DNA of 64,000 nucleotides from Hermetia illucens (taxonomy: Eukaryota > Arthropoda > Insecta > Diptera > Stratiomyidae): positions 52,091,240 to 52,155,239 of the forward strand of contig NC_051851.1 in NCBI RefSeq assembly GCF_905115235.1. The letters run 5' to 3'. Every line of letters begins with the position of its first letter. The stretch's first letter is position 1. Positions 23,390 through 34,144 of the stretch are shown piece after piece. The notes below the pieces were generated by a model. The model had not been told where the DNA came from. It did no database searches and worked only from the letters and a program-made list of their open reading frames with translations. The translations under genes and the position numbers were made by a program.

Positions 23390-26300
23390 ATGGCTACAGT
23401 ACAAACTGGTGAGTATATATGTATATATGAAAGAGATTATTAAGTCAAGCCATACAAAAGCATGCCGATTTCACAATCAATTAATTTCGGGCTAGAACTA
23501 TTCTTTCAGTTCACTAGGGGGTTATTAATAGGAAAAGAAATGAGGATGTGAACTTTATTTTTCATTTGAAAACTTCGTCTCTTCTGATAAGCCCCGTGAC
23601 TTCTAATTGGTTTTGTTTACCAAATTATTCTACACAAATCAGTGACTACATATGTACATACATATGTGATCAAAGCCTCACTGATTTGTTATCACCTGTG
23701 AGTATTCAACATTTTTGCAGCTTGTACGGTTTGTACTAAAATTTCTTCACGATTCTGTGAAAAACAAAACCTTGTTAAAATCAGTTTACTGTCTGTCTGT
23801 CACAGGCCTTTTGCTCGGAAACGGATAAACCTAAACATCGTAACTGTGAATCTCCACGTATGCACTCAGTAACATTATTCTATGTTGAGTTTAAAGGGGG
23901 GCTTCATACATGCAAAAGGGGCGGTAATTTTTTTTCCCGCCGGATATAGTCAAGAGAGGTATTAAATAAAAGGTCTCGATAAGCAATTTGATTATATTTT
24001 GGAAATTGATTGTTAACCGACTTTCAGAATATATTCCTTGAGTCCATCATCGGTGTCATAACCTCTCCTCCGGGAAACTGCTTCCAGTTGGCCAAATTTG
24101 ATACATCCTTATGGTTAACAATTTTATGATTACAATAGTGCGACTTCTCTTCTTTTCTCTACGCGGCAACCGATGGAAAAACTGCTGGAATATGGCCATT
24201 TTTTCATCGACTTCAAAGCCGTTTTCTTTAACCTGGCCCTGGAAAAAGTGCTATGTGATACTAATGTAAAAGCGAGAGTCATCATTCTCTTCAAGTCCAC
24301 CACAAATACTGGCCTATGCTGACAATAGTGACATTATGGAAAGAACAACCCGAGATGTACCATCTACCTTCATCAAGATCGAGCAGGCGGCGCGAATTCT
24401 TGGGCTGAACATTAATGAAGGCAAAAGGAAGTACACGGTGGCGACGTCAGAATGAAAGAACAAAGAACCCACGACAGCAAATTGCACTGGTTAAATGAAA
24501 AGAATAAAGATAGGAGACTACAACTTTCAAACCGTTGATAATTTCTTCAATCTAGGGTTGAAAATCACAACTGATAACAGCTACGACGATGAAATCCGCG
24601 TACGCTTGTTGGCAGCCAACAGAGCCTATTTCTGCTGACAAAAGTTTTTCTGCTCGAAACGTCTCATCAAAGGCTTAACGTTCTTACTGTACAAGATAGT
24701 TCTCATATATTCTTCGAAGACTTGAGTTCTAAGCAAGAAGAGAAGAATCCTCCAAAGAATTTTTGGCCCCCTACATGAGGAACCCACATAACAAGGAAAC
24801 TTATGAGCAATACCAGGACTGTCTGGTTGTGGATAAAATCTGGCTAAATAGGTTGCGTTGGGCGGGTCATTTAATCCGTATAGGTGAGGATGATCCAGCC
24901 CGGAAAGTCTACAATATCTATGGTTGAAGAAGCAAACGAGGCAGATCCTGCCTGAGATGGAGTTATGGCGTAGGTCAGGACGCTAGACAGCTTTCAGTAA
25001 TATTAAATTGATAGACCTCGGCGCAAAACCGGGATATTTGGAGTTCCTTACTAAAGCAGAATTAGACAGGATACCGGTTGTTGTGCCCTTGATGATGTTG
25101 AATAGTGAGACTTCACGGAAAGCAGACTGCTGGTCTGAAATCGTTGCATTTCTTCAGTTACTCATAGGAGTCATTACCCACTACAGCACTTTTCTTACAG
25201 CATTTAAAAGATGTATAGGGTAATGGTTTACTTGAAGGGTGACAGAAGCTGACATTCCCGTAATGCAGGAGAGATTTATGCAAGGCATGTTTCCCACAAC
25301 TTAACAAACGTGTCCGACTTTGTCTATACCGTGAGTTTGGAAGACTTAGATTTTCCTTCCGGATCCAAAGCTTGACTTCTACATGTCCAGTAGATTTTCT
25401 TTGATTACTGCGGGTGCTACTAATATATGGAAAGTTTCCTATAGCAATCACGATCCCTCTATTACTGTGGCGATAATCCTTGAACGCTGATGAAATGATT
25501 ACACGTGATATCTCATATGGTTTCCCTCCAACCAATCACAACTCTCTTGAGACCCGCCAAAATTTTTATTCGTTTCTGAGCAGATTCAGTTCGAAAGTTT
25601 CCCTTACTTGCTAAACCTGGAAAAAGTGAGTTTTGAGGAGTAATTAAATACTTATACCAAAAACTTAATGCCAAAGGAGATTAAAGCTGAGTTGGATGAA
25701 GTTCATAGCACATCTGTCCCTGTGTTTGTCACAGTTTACAATTATAATGATCGTTGGCGCAACAACCCAATTGGATCAGGGCTTTCAAGTGTGTTAAAGC
25801 AATTCATTAAAGACCGTAACCGTACACTACAGGATTATAGTACCCTATAGAAGGCAATGTGCTAGCTATTGCGCTCGCCTGAGATTATTACCCAGATTTG
25901 ACTCAGGTACTCATTCACAATTGAGTCAACTGGTATCCGACGTCAAATCATGATACAAACCCCACAGCCATCAGTGAGATTTAAACCGCGACCTTCCGTA
26001 TGCCTTATGCTCTAACCACTCAGCTATCCGGACACTGTTTACAATTGGGTAAATGAATTTAACCATATATTCGCAAAAAATTGTCCTAAAAAACTCTAGG
26101 CCCAGGAAGAATCTCCCCTTCCACCCCTTCCCGTCAGACCTGATTCTTCATTCGTAACGTCCAGTGGAAATGAGTACTTACAAAATGATTGACAATATCC
26201 CCGATATGTTTTTTTGGTCAACAGTTTCAATAGAATCAAGGAGGCCAATCCCAAAACAGATGGCTATTCTGTGGACCATCCAGAATCTAACTGTCAGGGC

Positions 26301-29300
26301 TTCAAAAATCTGAAAAAACACTCGAAAAAATGTATAGAGCTGAAAGGAGATTATGTCGAAAAATAAAAAAATCTAAAATATTTTGTTTTTATATCTCTAA
26401 CTTGTAGTAAGTAATAAATCTTTAGATTATTGAACAACCCTCGTATTTTGGGTTGCTCTTCTATCTACCGTTCTGTTTGAAAAAAAGATAAAATACCTCA
26501 TTCTAAGCTTTTCAGAAATCTTACATGGTCTTCGTTGAAACAATGTTTCAGAACTCCTCATGATGCAAAAAGATTGTTTTCAAAAGTAATATAATAGATT
26601 CAGTACATATCCTCAAGTTCATATCGTATATTAAATATTTTGCAGAGGGAAAACGATGAGCAATGTGAGCACGTGTATGATAGGACGACCGAATAATAAT
26701 TCAAAAATAGGCTTGTTGGTGAAAAATTCTATATAAAAAAAATAAAATAGAACAGCATGGAATCATTATGGCATAGGTAATAATCATTTACCGAAAGAAT
26801 GCCATTATGAGAAAAGGCCAATCATGCAGCCGCTTCACTAGGTCGATGGGCATAACCCAGTTAACAAACAAGACGGGAAACCGGAAGCTAGACGCTTCAA
26901 GTATAAAAAATTTTGTGTTTCCCTATGTGAAGAATGATGAATGCTCTGTTCTGTTGTACATAGTTAAAAATTCAATAAATTTGATACTAATAGCCGGTTT
27001 TCCATGAAACTTGCCATGCGTATATGCGATACTGTCCTATATGCCGATGCAGTTAATTTCTAAAATTTGCAGATATCGGAGTGGGGCATAATTTGAGGCC
27101 TAGGTTTCATATATGCGCACCACCCTGATTTTTTCAGATTTTTGCGTTGAGTAACTCCTGAAAATGACTCCTGTCTCACTTTAAGTGTGTACTTTTTCCC
27201 TTTTTACTCACACATTTTGAAACCTACGTTAAAACTCAGTTCCGGAAAGTACTAATCGAGACCTTTCATTTGATACCCCACGTATCTTCATTGGTTGGAA
27301 AAAAAAATGTGCATCCCCCTTTTGCATGTATGGGAAGCCCCCCTTTAACTCCATGTAAATTTATGTCACTCCCTGTACGAATGGGATTTCATAGTTCCCA
27401 TCTTTCCACCAAGTTTGGTTCGGATCGGTTTGCGGTTTTGGAGAAAAGTGCCTGTGACAAACAGACAGACAGACAGCGAATTGATTTTAATGAGGATTTG
27501 TTTTACACAAAACCTTAAAAAACTAATGTGGAAAGCACCATTTTGAATGTTGGATCATGTCCCATGAAGGAGCCTATAATGTACTTTAACTCTCTCCACG
27601 ATTTTCCGAGAAAAATACACTCTTCTTCCCTTGGTCTGCGCCACGCACATCTGGGACGAACTTTTTTTTAAACCCTTCGACGACCATGAATTTTCTATAG
27701 GATTCCAGTCGGGAGAGTTGCCAGGCCAACATTTGCGAAGTGCTCGTTAAACGCTTCGTGGATTACCAAGACCTCTATCCTGCACCAAAATCCTCTCTAT
27801 CAATAAATTGATGGATATTATGCAAACACTGGGAGGATATACTGTCTATAATGTTCTCCATTAACGTACGTCTTCCTCGATCAATTGTAGCCGATTTTTT
27901 TCGCGACTGCTCCATTCCCCAGCTATCAAGGCTTTTTCGTCGAATTTCGGGCACTAAAATGTGAGAATATTTGCAGAATCGGTAGTTCCTACCGCTGTAT
28001 CTACGACTCGTCCTTAAACAGGATGTTTACACGCCGTGCCTTATGACGAGCGTTATAATCTATGCTAAGGTTTTGAAGCCTTTGGCAAGGGATCAATCGT
28101 GTGCAGATATCCTTTGCAGAAAGTAAAGACTTCACACTGTCCATCCGCCTGTTGTTCCTATTTATTTAACACAATAACAATTTCTGTATAATAAAGCTAC
28201 TGTTTTGGGCTTATTTTCCATACTAATTGATGGAGGCTTTGATTATTGTTTTATTCGCCATAAGTTTATAATTTGGCTGGATGTTTTGCAAAGCATATTT
28301 CCCGAGGAAAAATCTAATTAATACATAACAATAGATAGGGCTAGATGGGCACACCATTCGAAGGCGGTTATATGCATCTGTCTTCAGGGGGGGGGGGGGC
28401 TAGCACTCGAAAGTCAGAGATCCTTTCTGTAATTGTAGAATATTTGGAAAATAATGCATTGGATTTACTTGAAATAATAAATAAATCAAATAATATTTTA
28501 AAGATACAATAATTTAAAAAATGCTAAGAAAGAGATTTGGATTTTTTGAATAATCACGATATTGACGAAATTTGGAACATGAGAAGTGAATAGAATAACA
28601 CATCGTTCAATAAGTCCCGGGACTAACTATGAAAACTACATTTTATCGGCAGAATTCTTTATTATTCATCAACATAATCTCCTTCAAGGGTAATACAATC
28701 ATTCCAACGCTTCTCTAACTTTTCAATGCCATGTTTATAGAACGATTTGTCTTTTGACTCAAAATGAGCCTCAGTAGCAGCGATCACCTCCTCATTTGAG
28801 CCAAATCTTTTTCCCTAGAGCATCTTTTTGAGATCCGCAAAGAGCCAGTAGTCGCAAAAGGCCAGATCCGGCGAGTACGGAGGATGAGGAAGCAGCCTAA
28901 TTCGTTGAATTTGGTCATCGTTTTGATTGACTCGTGGTACGGTGCGTTGTCTTGATGAAAGATGACTTTCTTCTTCTTCATGTGTGGGCGTTTTTTCGCT
29001 ATTTCGGCCTTCAAACGATCCAATAACACCATGTAGTAGTCGCTATTGATGGTTTTTCCTTTTTCGAAGTAGTCACTGAAAATTATACCAATTGCATCCC
29101 AGAATACGGACGCCATCACTTTGCCGGCCGGTTGTTGTGTTTTTGGACGCTTCGGGCGGCTTTCACCGGTCGTACGCCATTCAGCTGACTGCTGACTTGA
29201 CTCCGGAGTGAAATGGTGAATCCATGTTTCGTTCACCGTCACATATCAACGCAAAAAATCCTGTTTATTGCGAGTAAACAGTGCCAAACAGCTCTCCGAA

Positions 29301-31275
29301 TCATTGATACGTTGTTGCTTTTGTTCCATTGTGAGCAAACGCGATACCCATTTGGAAAAAACCTTTTTCATAGCCAATTTTTGGTGTAAAATAGTAAATG
29401 CACTACCAGTTGATATGTTCATCATTTTGGCTATCTCGCGCACTTTCATTTTGCGGTCACCCATCACGATTTTCAATATTTGTGTGGTGTTTTCGGAAGT
29501 TACTACCTCATTTGGCCGACCCGAACGTACCGCATCATTTGTATCAGCACGACCGCATTTCAAGTCAGCATACCACCGAAATGGTTGTTTTCGACGGAGT
29601 AGAGTCCGGATAACATTTTTCAAGCCATTGCTGAGCTTGAACAGTGTTTTTTCCCATTAAAAAACAATGTTTTATCAACACACGAAACTCGGTTTGGTCC
29701 ATTTTTTTCACGATTGCAAAGGTAGCGTCACTTTAACCACTATAACTTTCTTGGTTATGTTTCGAATTACATCAAATTTTGACACATCTTATCTAAAGGT
29801 TGGTACTTCTGAACCTTGGTATATAAATGGCATTATTAGCGCCATCTCTACGCTAGTCCCGGAACTTATTGAACGATGTGTTAATAGTTAAAACAACATT
29901 GAGTTTTCATTGTTCATAAAGCACTAGTACCATAAATGAATTTCGAAAATGATGGTAAGAATATACTAACCAAAAGTACATAAATTTCGATAGTTTTGCT
30001 CGAATGTGATGCATATTATAATGTATGAAATGGAGTGACTATTTTGTTCATATAATTTACTTTGCAGTTCTTGGTTCGGTTAATCCCAACCTATTAGGCC
30101 GCACCCTTACCCACGAACACTTTTCCTTAAATTTCGAGCATTTTTATAGTTCACCACCAGACGATCTTAGATGTTTCTTCGGTCATCAAATTAAGCTGGA
30201 AACGTTGGGATTTCTACGGCAATACCCTTACTCCAGTAATTACAACTTGCACTTCAATGACGACGAAACCCATGAAGCGGTGAAAAAGGATGTTAGCCTA
30301 TTTAAAAAGCTAGGTGGCGGGACTATTGTGGAAAATACATCTCACGGTCTTAACCGAGATCTCAATCTTTCCTACGAAGTATCAAAGCAAACTGGAGTTC
30401 ACGTAGTTGCCGGAACTGGACACTATGTTTCGGCTCTTCAAAAACCAGAAACTTTGAATATGACTGTAGAGGAAATGACAGATTTATATTCGAAGGAGAT
30501 CATTACTGGAGTGGAAATTGATGGGAAAAAAGTTGTGAAATGTGGATTCATAGGTGAAGTCGGGAGTGCTTGGCCATTGCATGGTAAATTGATACAATTT
30601 CTGCCATAATATATATGAATATATTGACATACTTTGAAGATTTTGAGAAGCGTGCGCTTAAGGCAACTGGTGAAATACAGGAAGTTTTGGGATGTGGTGT
30701 GTCGCTCCACCCAGGTCGAGAGAAGGAAGCACCATTTGAAATTACTCGTCTTTACTTGGAAGCCGGAGGAAAAGCCAATAAGTGTATAATGTCGCATGTA
30801 GATAGTAAGCATTTTTTTTTAAATTAAAATCTCAAACTAATTATTTCCTACTTCACCAGGAACTCTTTTGGACGTGGATGATATTCTCGAATATGCCAAA
30901 CTGGGAACTTATATCCAGTTTGATTTATTTGGAACTGAATGCTCTTATTATCAACTTAACCCTCAGGTAGATATGCCATCTGATGCTGATCGGATTAATA
31001 AACTGATGAAGTTAATTGCGGAAGGTTTAGAGGATAGACTGTTAATGTCGCATGATTGCCATACCAAACATCGACTGGTAAATGAACATGTTTGACAATT
31101 TTTTTCATACTTTTATTTCATGGTGGAAACTTTTCAGACATCATTTGGCGGACATGGCTTTTCACATATTTATACTAACGTTCTACCGAGAATGCACGGT
31201 AAAGGTTTGACTGTCGAACAAGCGGAAAAAATCACTGTGCTGAATCCAGCTAAATGGTTAGCGTTTAAGATTTAA
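23390..31275 (+). CDS. pter: Phosphotriesterase-related protein, copy 1
   Basis: Amidohydrolase-superfamily metalloenzyme. Mammalian PTER has been reported to hydrolyse N-acetyltaurine; the insect substrate is unknown. Five exons: 23390-23408 (only MATVQT plus one base), 30068-30583, 30640-30804, 30860-31077 and 31138-31275. All have GT-AG borders and matching phase, giving 351 residues, the usual family length. By comparison with bacterial phosphotriesterase the metal ligands are all present: H22 and H24 ([10 protein letters not shown]), E170 (GFIGEVGS, Glu replacing the carboxylated Lys as in PTER), H202 (SLHPGRE), H231 (MSHVD) and D299 (MSHDCH). No signal peptide, so probably cytosolic. 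The 6.7 kb first intron is full of transposons, while the other introns are 55-60 bp. A polyadenylation signal lies at 31344. The neighbouring copy 2 has identical exon structure. Confidence 0.9.
23757..23985 (-). mobile_element. Helentron/DINE-1-like repeat, 3' end
   Basis: Reverse complement of the family end: aaacaaaaccttgttaaaat, then the GTCT tract, then gcatgcaaaaggggc and ggtctcgataag on the far side. About 230 bp retained, in intron 1 of PTER copy 1. Confidence 0.6.
24150..25105 (+). mobile_element. RTE-like LINE (family A), internally deleted
   Basis: Reads PMEKLLEYG, then HFFIDFKA joined directly to [11 protein letters not shown], so the palm between them is deleted compared with 17640-17940. 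It continues with [42 protein letters not shown] and RIFGPLHEE, and ends at [20 protein letters not shown] followed by a tgatgatg-type tail. Many stops. It lies in intron 1 of PTER copy 1. Confidence 0.8.
25106..25599. other. Intron, unassigned
   Basis: A 125-codon minus-strand open frame (25158-25535) has no recognisable motif. Probably debris; nothing else seen. Confidence 0.25.
25600..26455 (+). mobile_element. Mariner remnant, internally deleted, carrying a SINE
   Basis: The N-terminal transposase reads KYLYQK then [17 protein letters not shown] and VFVTVYN; after the SINE it resumes with YNWVNEF and [12 protein letters not shown]. The catalytic domain is deleted. The C-terminus reads [13 protein letters not shown]. 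The right end attgaacaaccctcgta fits an irritans-type terminal repeat. The left end is not clear. Confidence 0.7.
25744..26036 (-). mobile_element. tRNA-derived SINE, copy 3, with 10 bp target duplication
   Basis: Complete copy in reverse orientation: the 3' end is at the left (atcgttggcgcaacaaccca) and the tRNA-like head at the right (gctctaaccactcagctatc). gtttacaatt at 25734-25743 is repeated at 26037-26046. Removing the SINE and one repeat restores the mariner reading frame locally, so the insertion is certain. Confidence 0.9.
26456..26870. other. Intron, unassigned
   Basis: AT-rich; no element recognised between the mariner remnant and the Helentron-like repeat. Confidence 0.3.
26871..27520 (+). 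mobile_element. Helentron/DINE-1-like repeat, full copy of 650 bp
   Basis: Starts agacgggaaaccggaagcta and carries a subterminal ttttgtgttt near the 5' side. The middle has tttttcagatttttgcgttg and gagacctttcatttgatacc. The end is a GACA tract, then a hairpin (ggatttgttttacacaaaacc) and ttaaaa. The flanks are A on the left and A on the right with no target duplication, as expected for Helentron insertion into a TT (AA) dinucleotide. Confidence 0.7.
27560..28170 (-). mobile_element. Tc1-like transposase remnant
   Basis: Minus-strand pieces in order: VNILFKDES (usual FSDES), [17 protein letters not shown] (usual NSxxYxxILxxxLLP), IHEAFNEHF (usual HTSxxxxxWF), [12 protein letters not shown] (usual DWPxxSPDLNPI) and [13 protein letters not shown]. 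This is the catalytic half of a Tc1-type transposase with many frameshifts. Terminal repeats are not visible. Confidence 0.55.
28171..28595. other. Intron, unassigned
   Basis: AT-rich sequence with a run of 13 G at 28387-28399. No element recognised. Confidence 0.3.
28598..29881 (-). mobile_element. Mariner transposon, 1284 bp, nearly complete but defective
   Basis: Terminal repeats acacatcgttcaataagt at the left and its complement acttattgaacgatgtgt at the right, flanked by TA at 28596-28597 and 29882-29883. The transposase is read on the minus strand from about 29658 ([16 protein letters not shown]) to about 28784. A helix-turn-helix region ([17 protein letters not shown]) and [19 protein letters not shown] are present. 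HQDNAPYH carries the second catalytic Asp. The first Asp is changed (VNETWIHHF instead of VDETW), there is a stop just before YVTVNETW, a frameshift near 29575 and another near the third Asp. It lies in intron 1 of PTER copy 1 and is the youngest-looking DNA transposon here. Confidence 0.92.
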
Positions 31276-31589
31276 TTATGATTGTTTTATTAATAGCTGG
31301 TTTAATCAATTCAAGTAAAACTATCCTTTTGTTTATTGCTTGAAATAAATATAGTAATTTAACCATTTTGCTATTTTCTAGAATATATCTAATTGCTAGT
31401 TAAGCAGGAAAGATACATTTGTTGGCTTTTATAATAGATTCCTTCAAAACATTCGAGGAATGATTTCATATAGCATTATATAGGAACTCAACATGTGATT
31501 CGTAAGAGGACATGAAACACGAATTCTATTCAAGAGCATTCATAAGAAGCTCATTTCATTTTAATTCATTTTCAGATAGTACCTTACAC
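31276..31589. other. 3' flank of PTER copy 1
   Basis: AT-rich 3' UTR with AATAAA at 31344-31349; nothing else seen. Confidence 0.5.
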
Positions 31590-32340
31590 CTAACCGCCAT
31601 ATTTAGCTAATCTCAGATTTTCACCCTTGCCTTGCAAATTTTTTTTATTGCCATGAGTGCTATTTAATTTTAGTTTCCGGAAGATGTGTACTTTGTTCAG
31701 AAAATTACCACTTTTATTTTGTACAATCAAAACGTACTCCGAGTACGAGTGCGCAGCATGGTATAGGTGGATTAACTTTTTGGGGGGAAGATACTGGGGA
31801 GGGAACGTTGTCGACCTGTGGTACAGCTCTATTTGCTGTTTGTAGGAGTTGGGGGAATTGCTTCCTATCTTCCTCTTTGGGGAGGTTGGATGGGCGCACA
31901 TTTTCGATGCGATTTGTCTCTAAAGAATAGGGGGAATCAGGTTTAGCCTTCTTGGAGGACGAAGTTTGGGGGGGGGAGGGGTAATCCTATTAATTCTGTG
32001 TTTTTTTTATTTTGTCTTTGATACTAATATTGCAGAGGATCTACTGTTTTCTAATATATTGAGGGGCTGGGGCAAAGGTGGGATGTTTGAGATGTCGGGG
32101 GAGATATAGTCTGCGGAAGCAGGATCGGGTAGGAGGGAATCTGAAGGATCGCAATCCTCCATTATTATTTAATATAAAATTTACCGGACCAAACGGGATA
32201 CTCTACTTGCCTTGAGGATTATTTGTGACAGTCGGCGTCGGTTTATTTAAAAATGACGGTTTATGTCACTCACTACACTACATTTGTCACTAGAATACTC
32301 GCGATTGCGTCTTTCCTCCTCAGCGGACCGGGTTAGTGTG
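31590..32340 (-). mobile_element. LINE 5' end: 5' UTR and ORF1 N-terminus
   Basis: Minus-strand translation gives a Pro- and Ser-rich protein (DPSDSLLPDPASADYISP, NIPPLPQPLN), then YSEYVLIVQNKSGNFLN, KVHIFRKLKLNSTHGNKKN and a Lys-rich stretch. This pattern (disordered N-terminus, then an RNA-binding-like YVLIV...IFRKLK segment) is typical of ORF1 of I-clade LINEs. One or two frameshifts. No ORF2 follows. Confidence 0.5.
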
Positions 32341-34144
32341 CTTATATTACTTTACTATTTTGAATAGATTGCTAAGCGAATGCCCAGATGATGGCAGTGA
32401 AAAATTCATCATTATTTTGACCACATCCACCTAGACTCCTAACGATCACTGAACAACACTTTATTTTCCTTCAATGCGTAACTAAACTGATGAAAATGAT
32501 AGTAACAACTACATACATGTGCGAATTATTACAAAATAAAAGGTAAGAATTAATTCAAGACCACCAGCAGAAAAAACAAATGCTCCAATTTATATCGACT
32601 GCAGTACCTAAATTGCAATTCGAGCTCTCATAGATTTCTCTTATGCAAAAACTTTGCTACGTGATTTTTAAGAAATTTTGTATAGTTTAAACCAAGAAAA
32701 CTAATTTTGATTTTCCGAGAGTTCTAGACTGGTTTTCCCCCTTAAAAAGAAAGGAACAAAACAAAAATGAAGATTGCAAATTCAAACCTCGAAAGCTTGT
32801 GGTCTTGGAACTATCAAATCAGAAATTATTAAAAAGCTCATAGTGATGCTTTTACTCAAAATCTAAGCCTCAAAATACAAGTCGTAGCTATATCTTCTCA
32901 ATAACTTTCTTTTTTTTTATAAAGAGCTAAGAAACCTCCCTTTAGTCAATAATTTTCTTGTAGATATAAAAATTTATATTGATCCAAAAATCGGAAAATT
33001 TGGTGGAAATACTATTTATTATCAATAAAGTTACAGTAGATACTAACGCTTTTTCCATTTTGTATGGTATGATCTGCCTGATTAGATGCACATTTAGAAG
33101 TTTTGTGAATACCGTTTAGATAAGAAAGGCACCAAATATTTTATGTATGAAGCTTTGAATATGCGACTCTTTTCTTTTCATATATATATGAAGTTTTTCT
33201 TGGTGTTTACTGGGAAACTAAAGAACGAGAGAAAGTATATTCTGATTTAGAAAGTGACAGCACTTATAAGATGAAGCGCAATAAAGTCTCCTAATTCAGG
33301 ATATAGGATAGTGAAATAAATTCCCATCTCACACAGTTCTAAATGTTTCTCGAGAGATACAGAAAATATCTGTACTGACTCAAATTGAAAGTATATATGT
33401 ATATTCCAAATATTCTAATTTTAGTGACATGGATTTGGAGAAGTTAGCAACTTTTATGTAAAAGTTGATGAAGATAGAGCAACATTTTTAAGCGGAAAAT
33501 TTCACAATTACGTTTTGATAGAGTAGAAATTATAGTGGGTGGGTAAAATTCCATGGATGCATGGGTGGGATTTTCATTAGCATCCATACTAAGTTAACGT
33601 CCCAAAACGTAAATAGCAAGCGGAATTCGGTAAAATTTTGTCACGCGCGACCTTGAAAAGTTTTTGACACGCTTTTAATTTCGTCTTTAGTCTCGCCATA
33701 ATCAGTATGCATCTTTGCTGCAAAATAAGATAAAGTTCGTTAATCCAAAATAAAAGTCTCCTTCCAAATGGCGCTTTCACATTGAAAAGAGCAGTCACAC
33801 ATACATACTATGATTTTAATAACATCAACAGTAAATAAATAAAGCAACCCCTCGCAAAGCAATAATATCTGTATTTACCTTCTTAATTATCTCAACCGGT
33901 TACCGGTCGTGGAAAAAGCTTTTGTTGATAAGATGCGAATATTGGAGTCAAGTTACCACCAACCGGGAGCCGATTTATGTAGTATCTAAAAGTACAAGCT
34001 TTTTTAGTCAGCTGATCTATTTAGCTCGGTATAATTCTTCGGAATAGTTTTCCAGCATATTTAGCTAGTATTCTAGCAAAAACTAATAGAAAAAGTCGAA
34101 CATTATAAAAATAGTCATTACCCTGATTCTGCAAAATAATCGAG
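32341..34144. other. Spacer between the PTER genes
   Basis: About 1.8 kb of AT-rich sequence without a recognised gene or repeat. A 69-codon minus-strand frame at 33589-33798 has no support. The right part should include the promoter of PTER copy 2; no clear core promoter motif was found. Confidence 0.4.

Noticed and set aside
25158-25535. 125-codon minus-strand frame as a gene
   Set aside because: Next to a LINE 3' end in a PTER intron, no recognisable motif, not supported by any second copy.
25980-26036. Reverse-strand tRNA gene
   Set aside because: Head of SINE copy 3, bounded by its target duplication.
28598-29881. Plus-strand frames (29268-29660) as genes
   Set aside because: Shadow of the mariner transposase on the minus strand.
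33589-33798. 69-codon basic protein between the PTER genes
   Set aside because: Length within chance for this region and no supporting splice, repeat or family signal.
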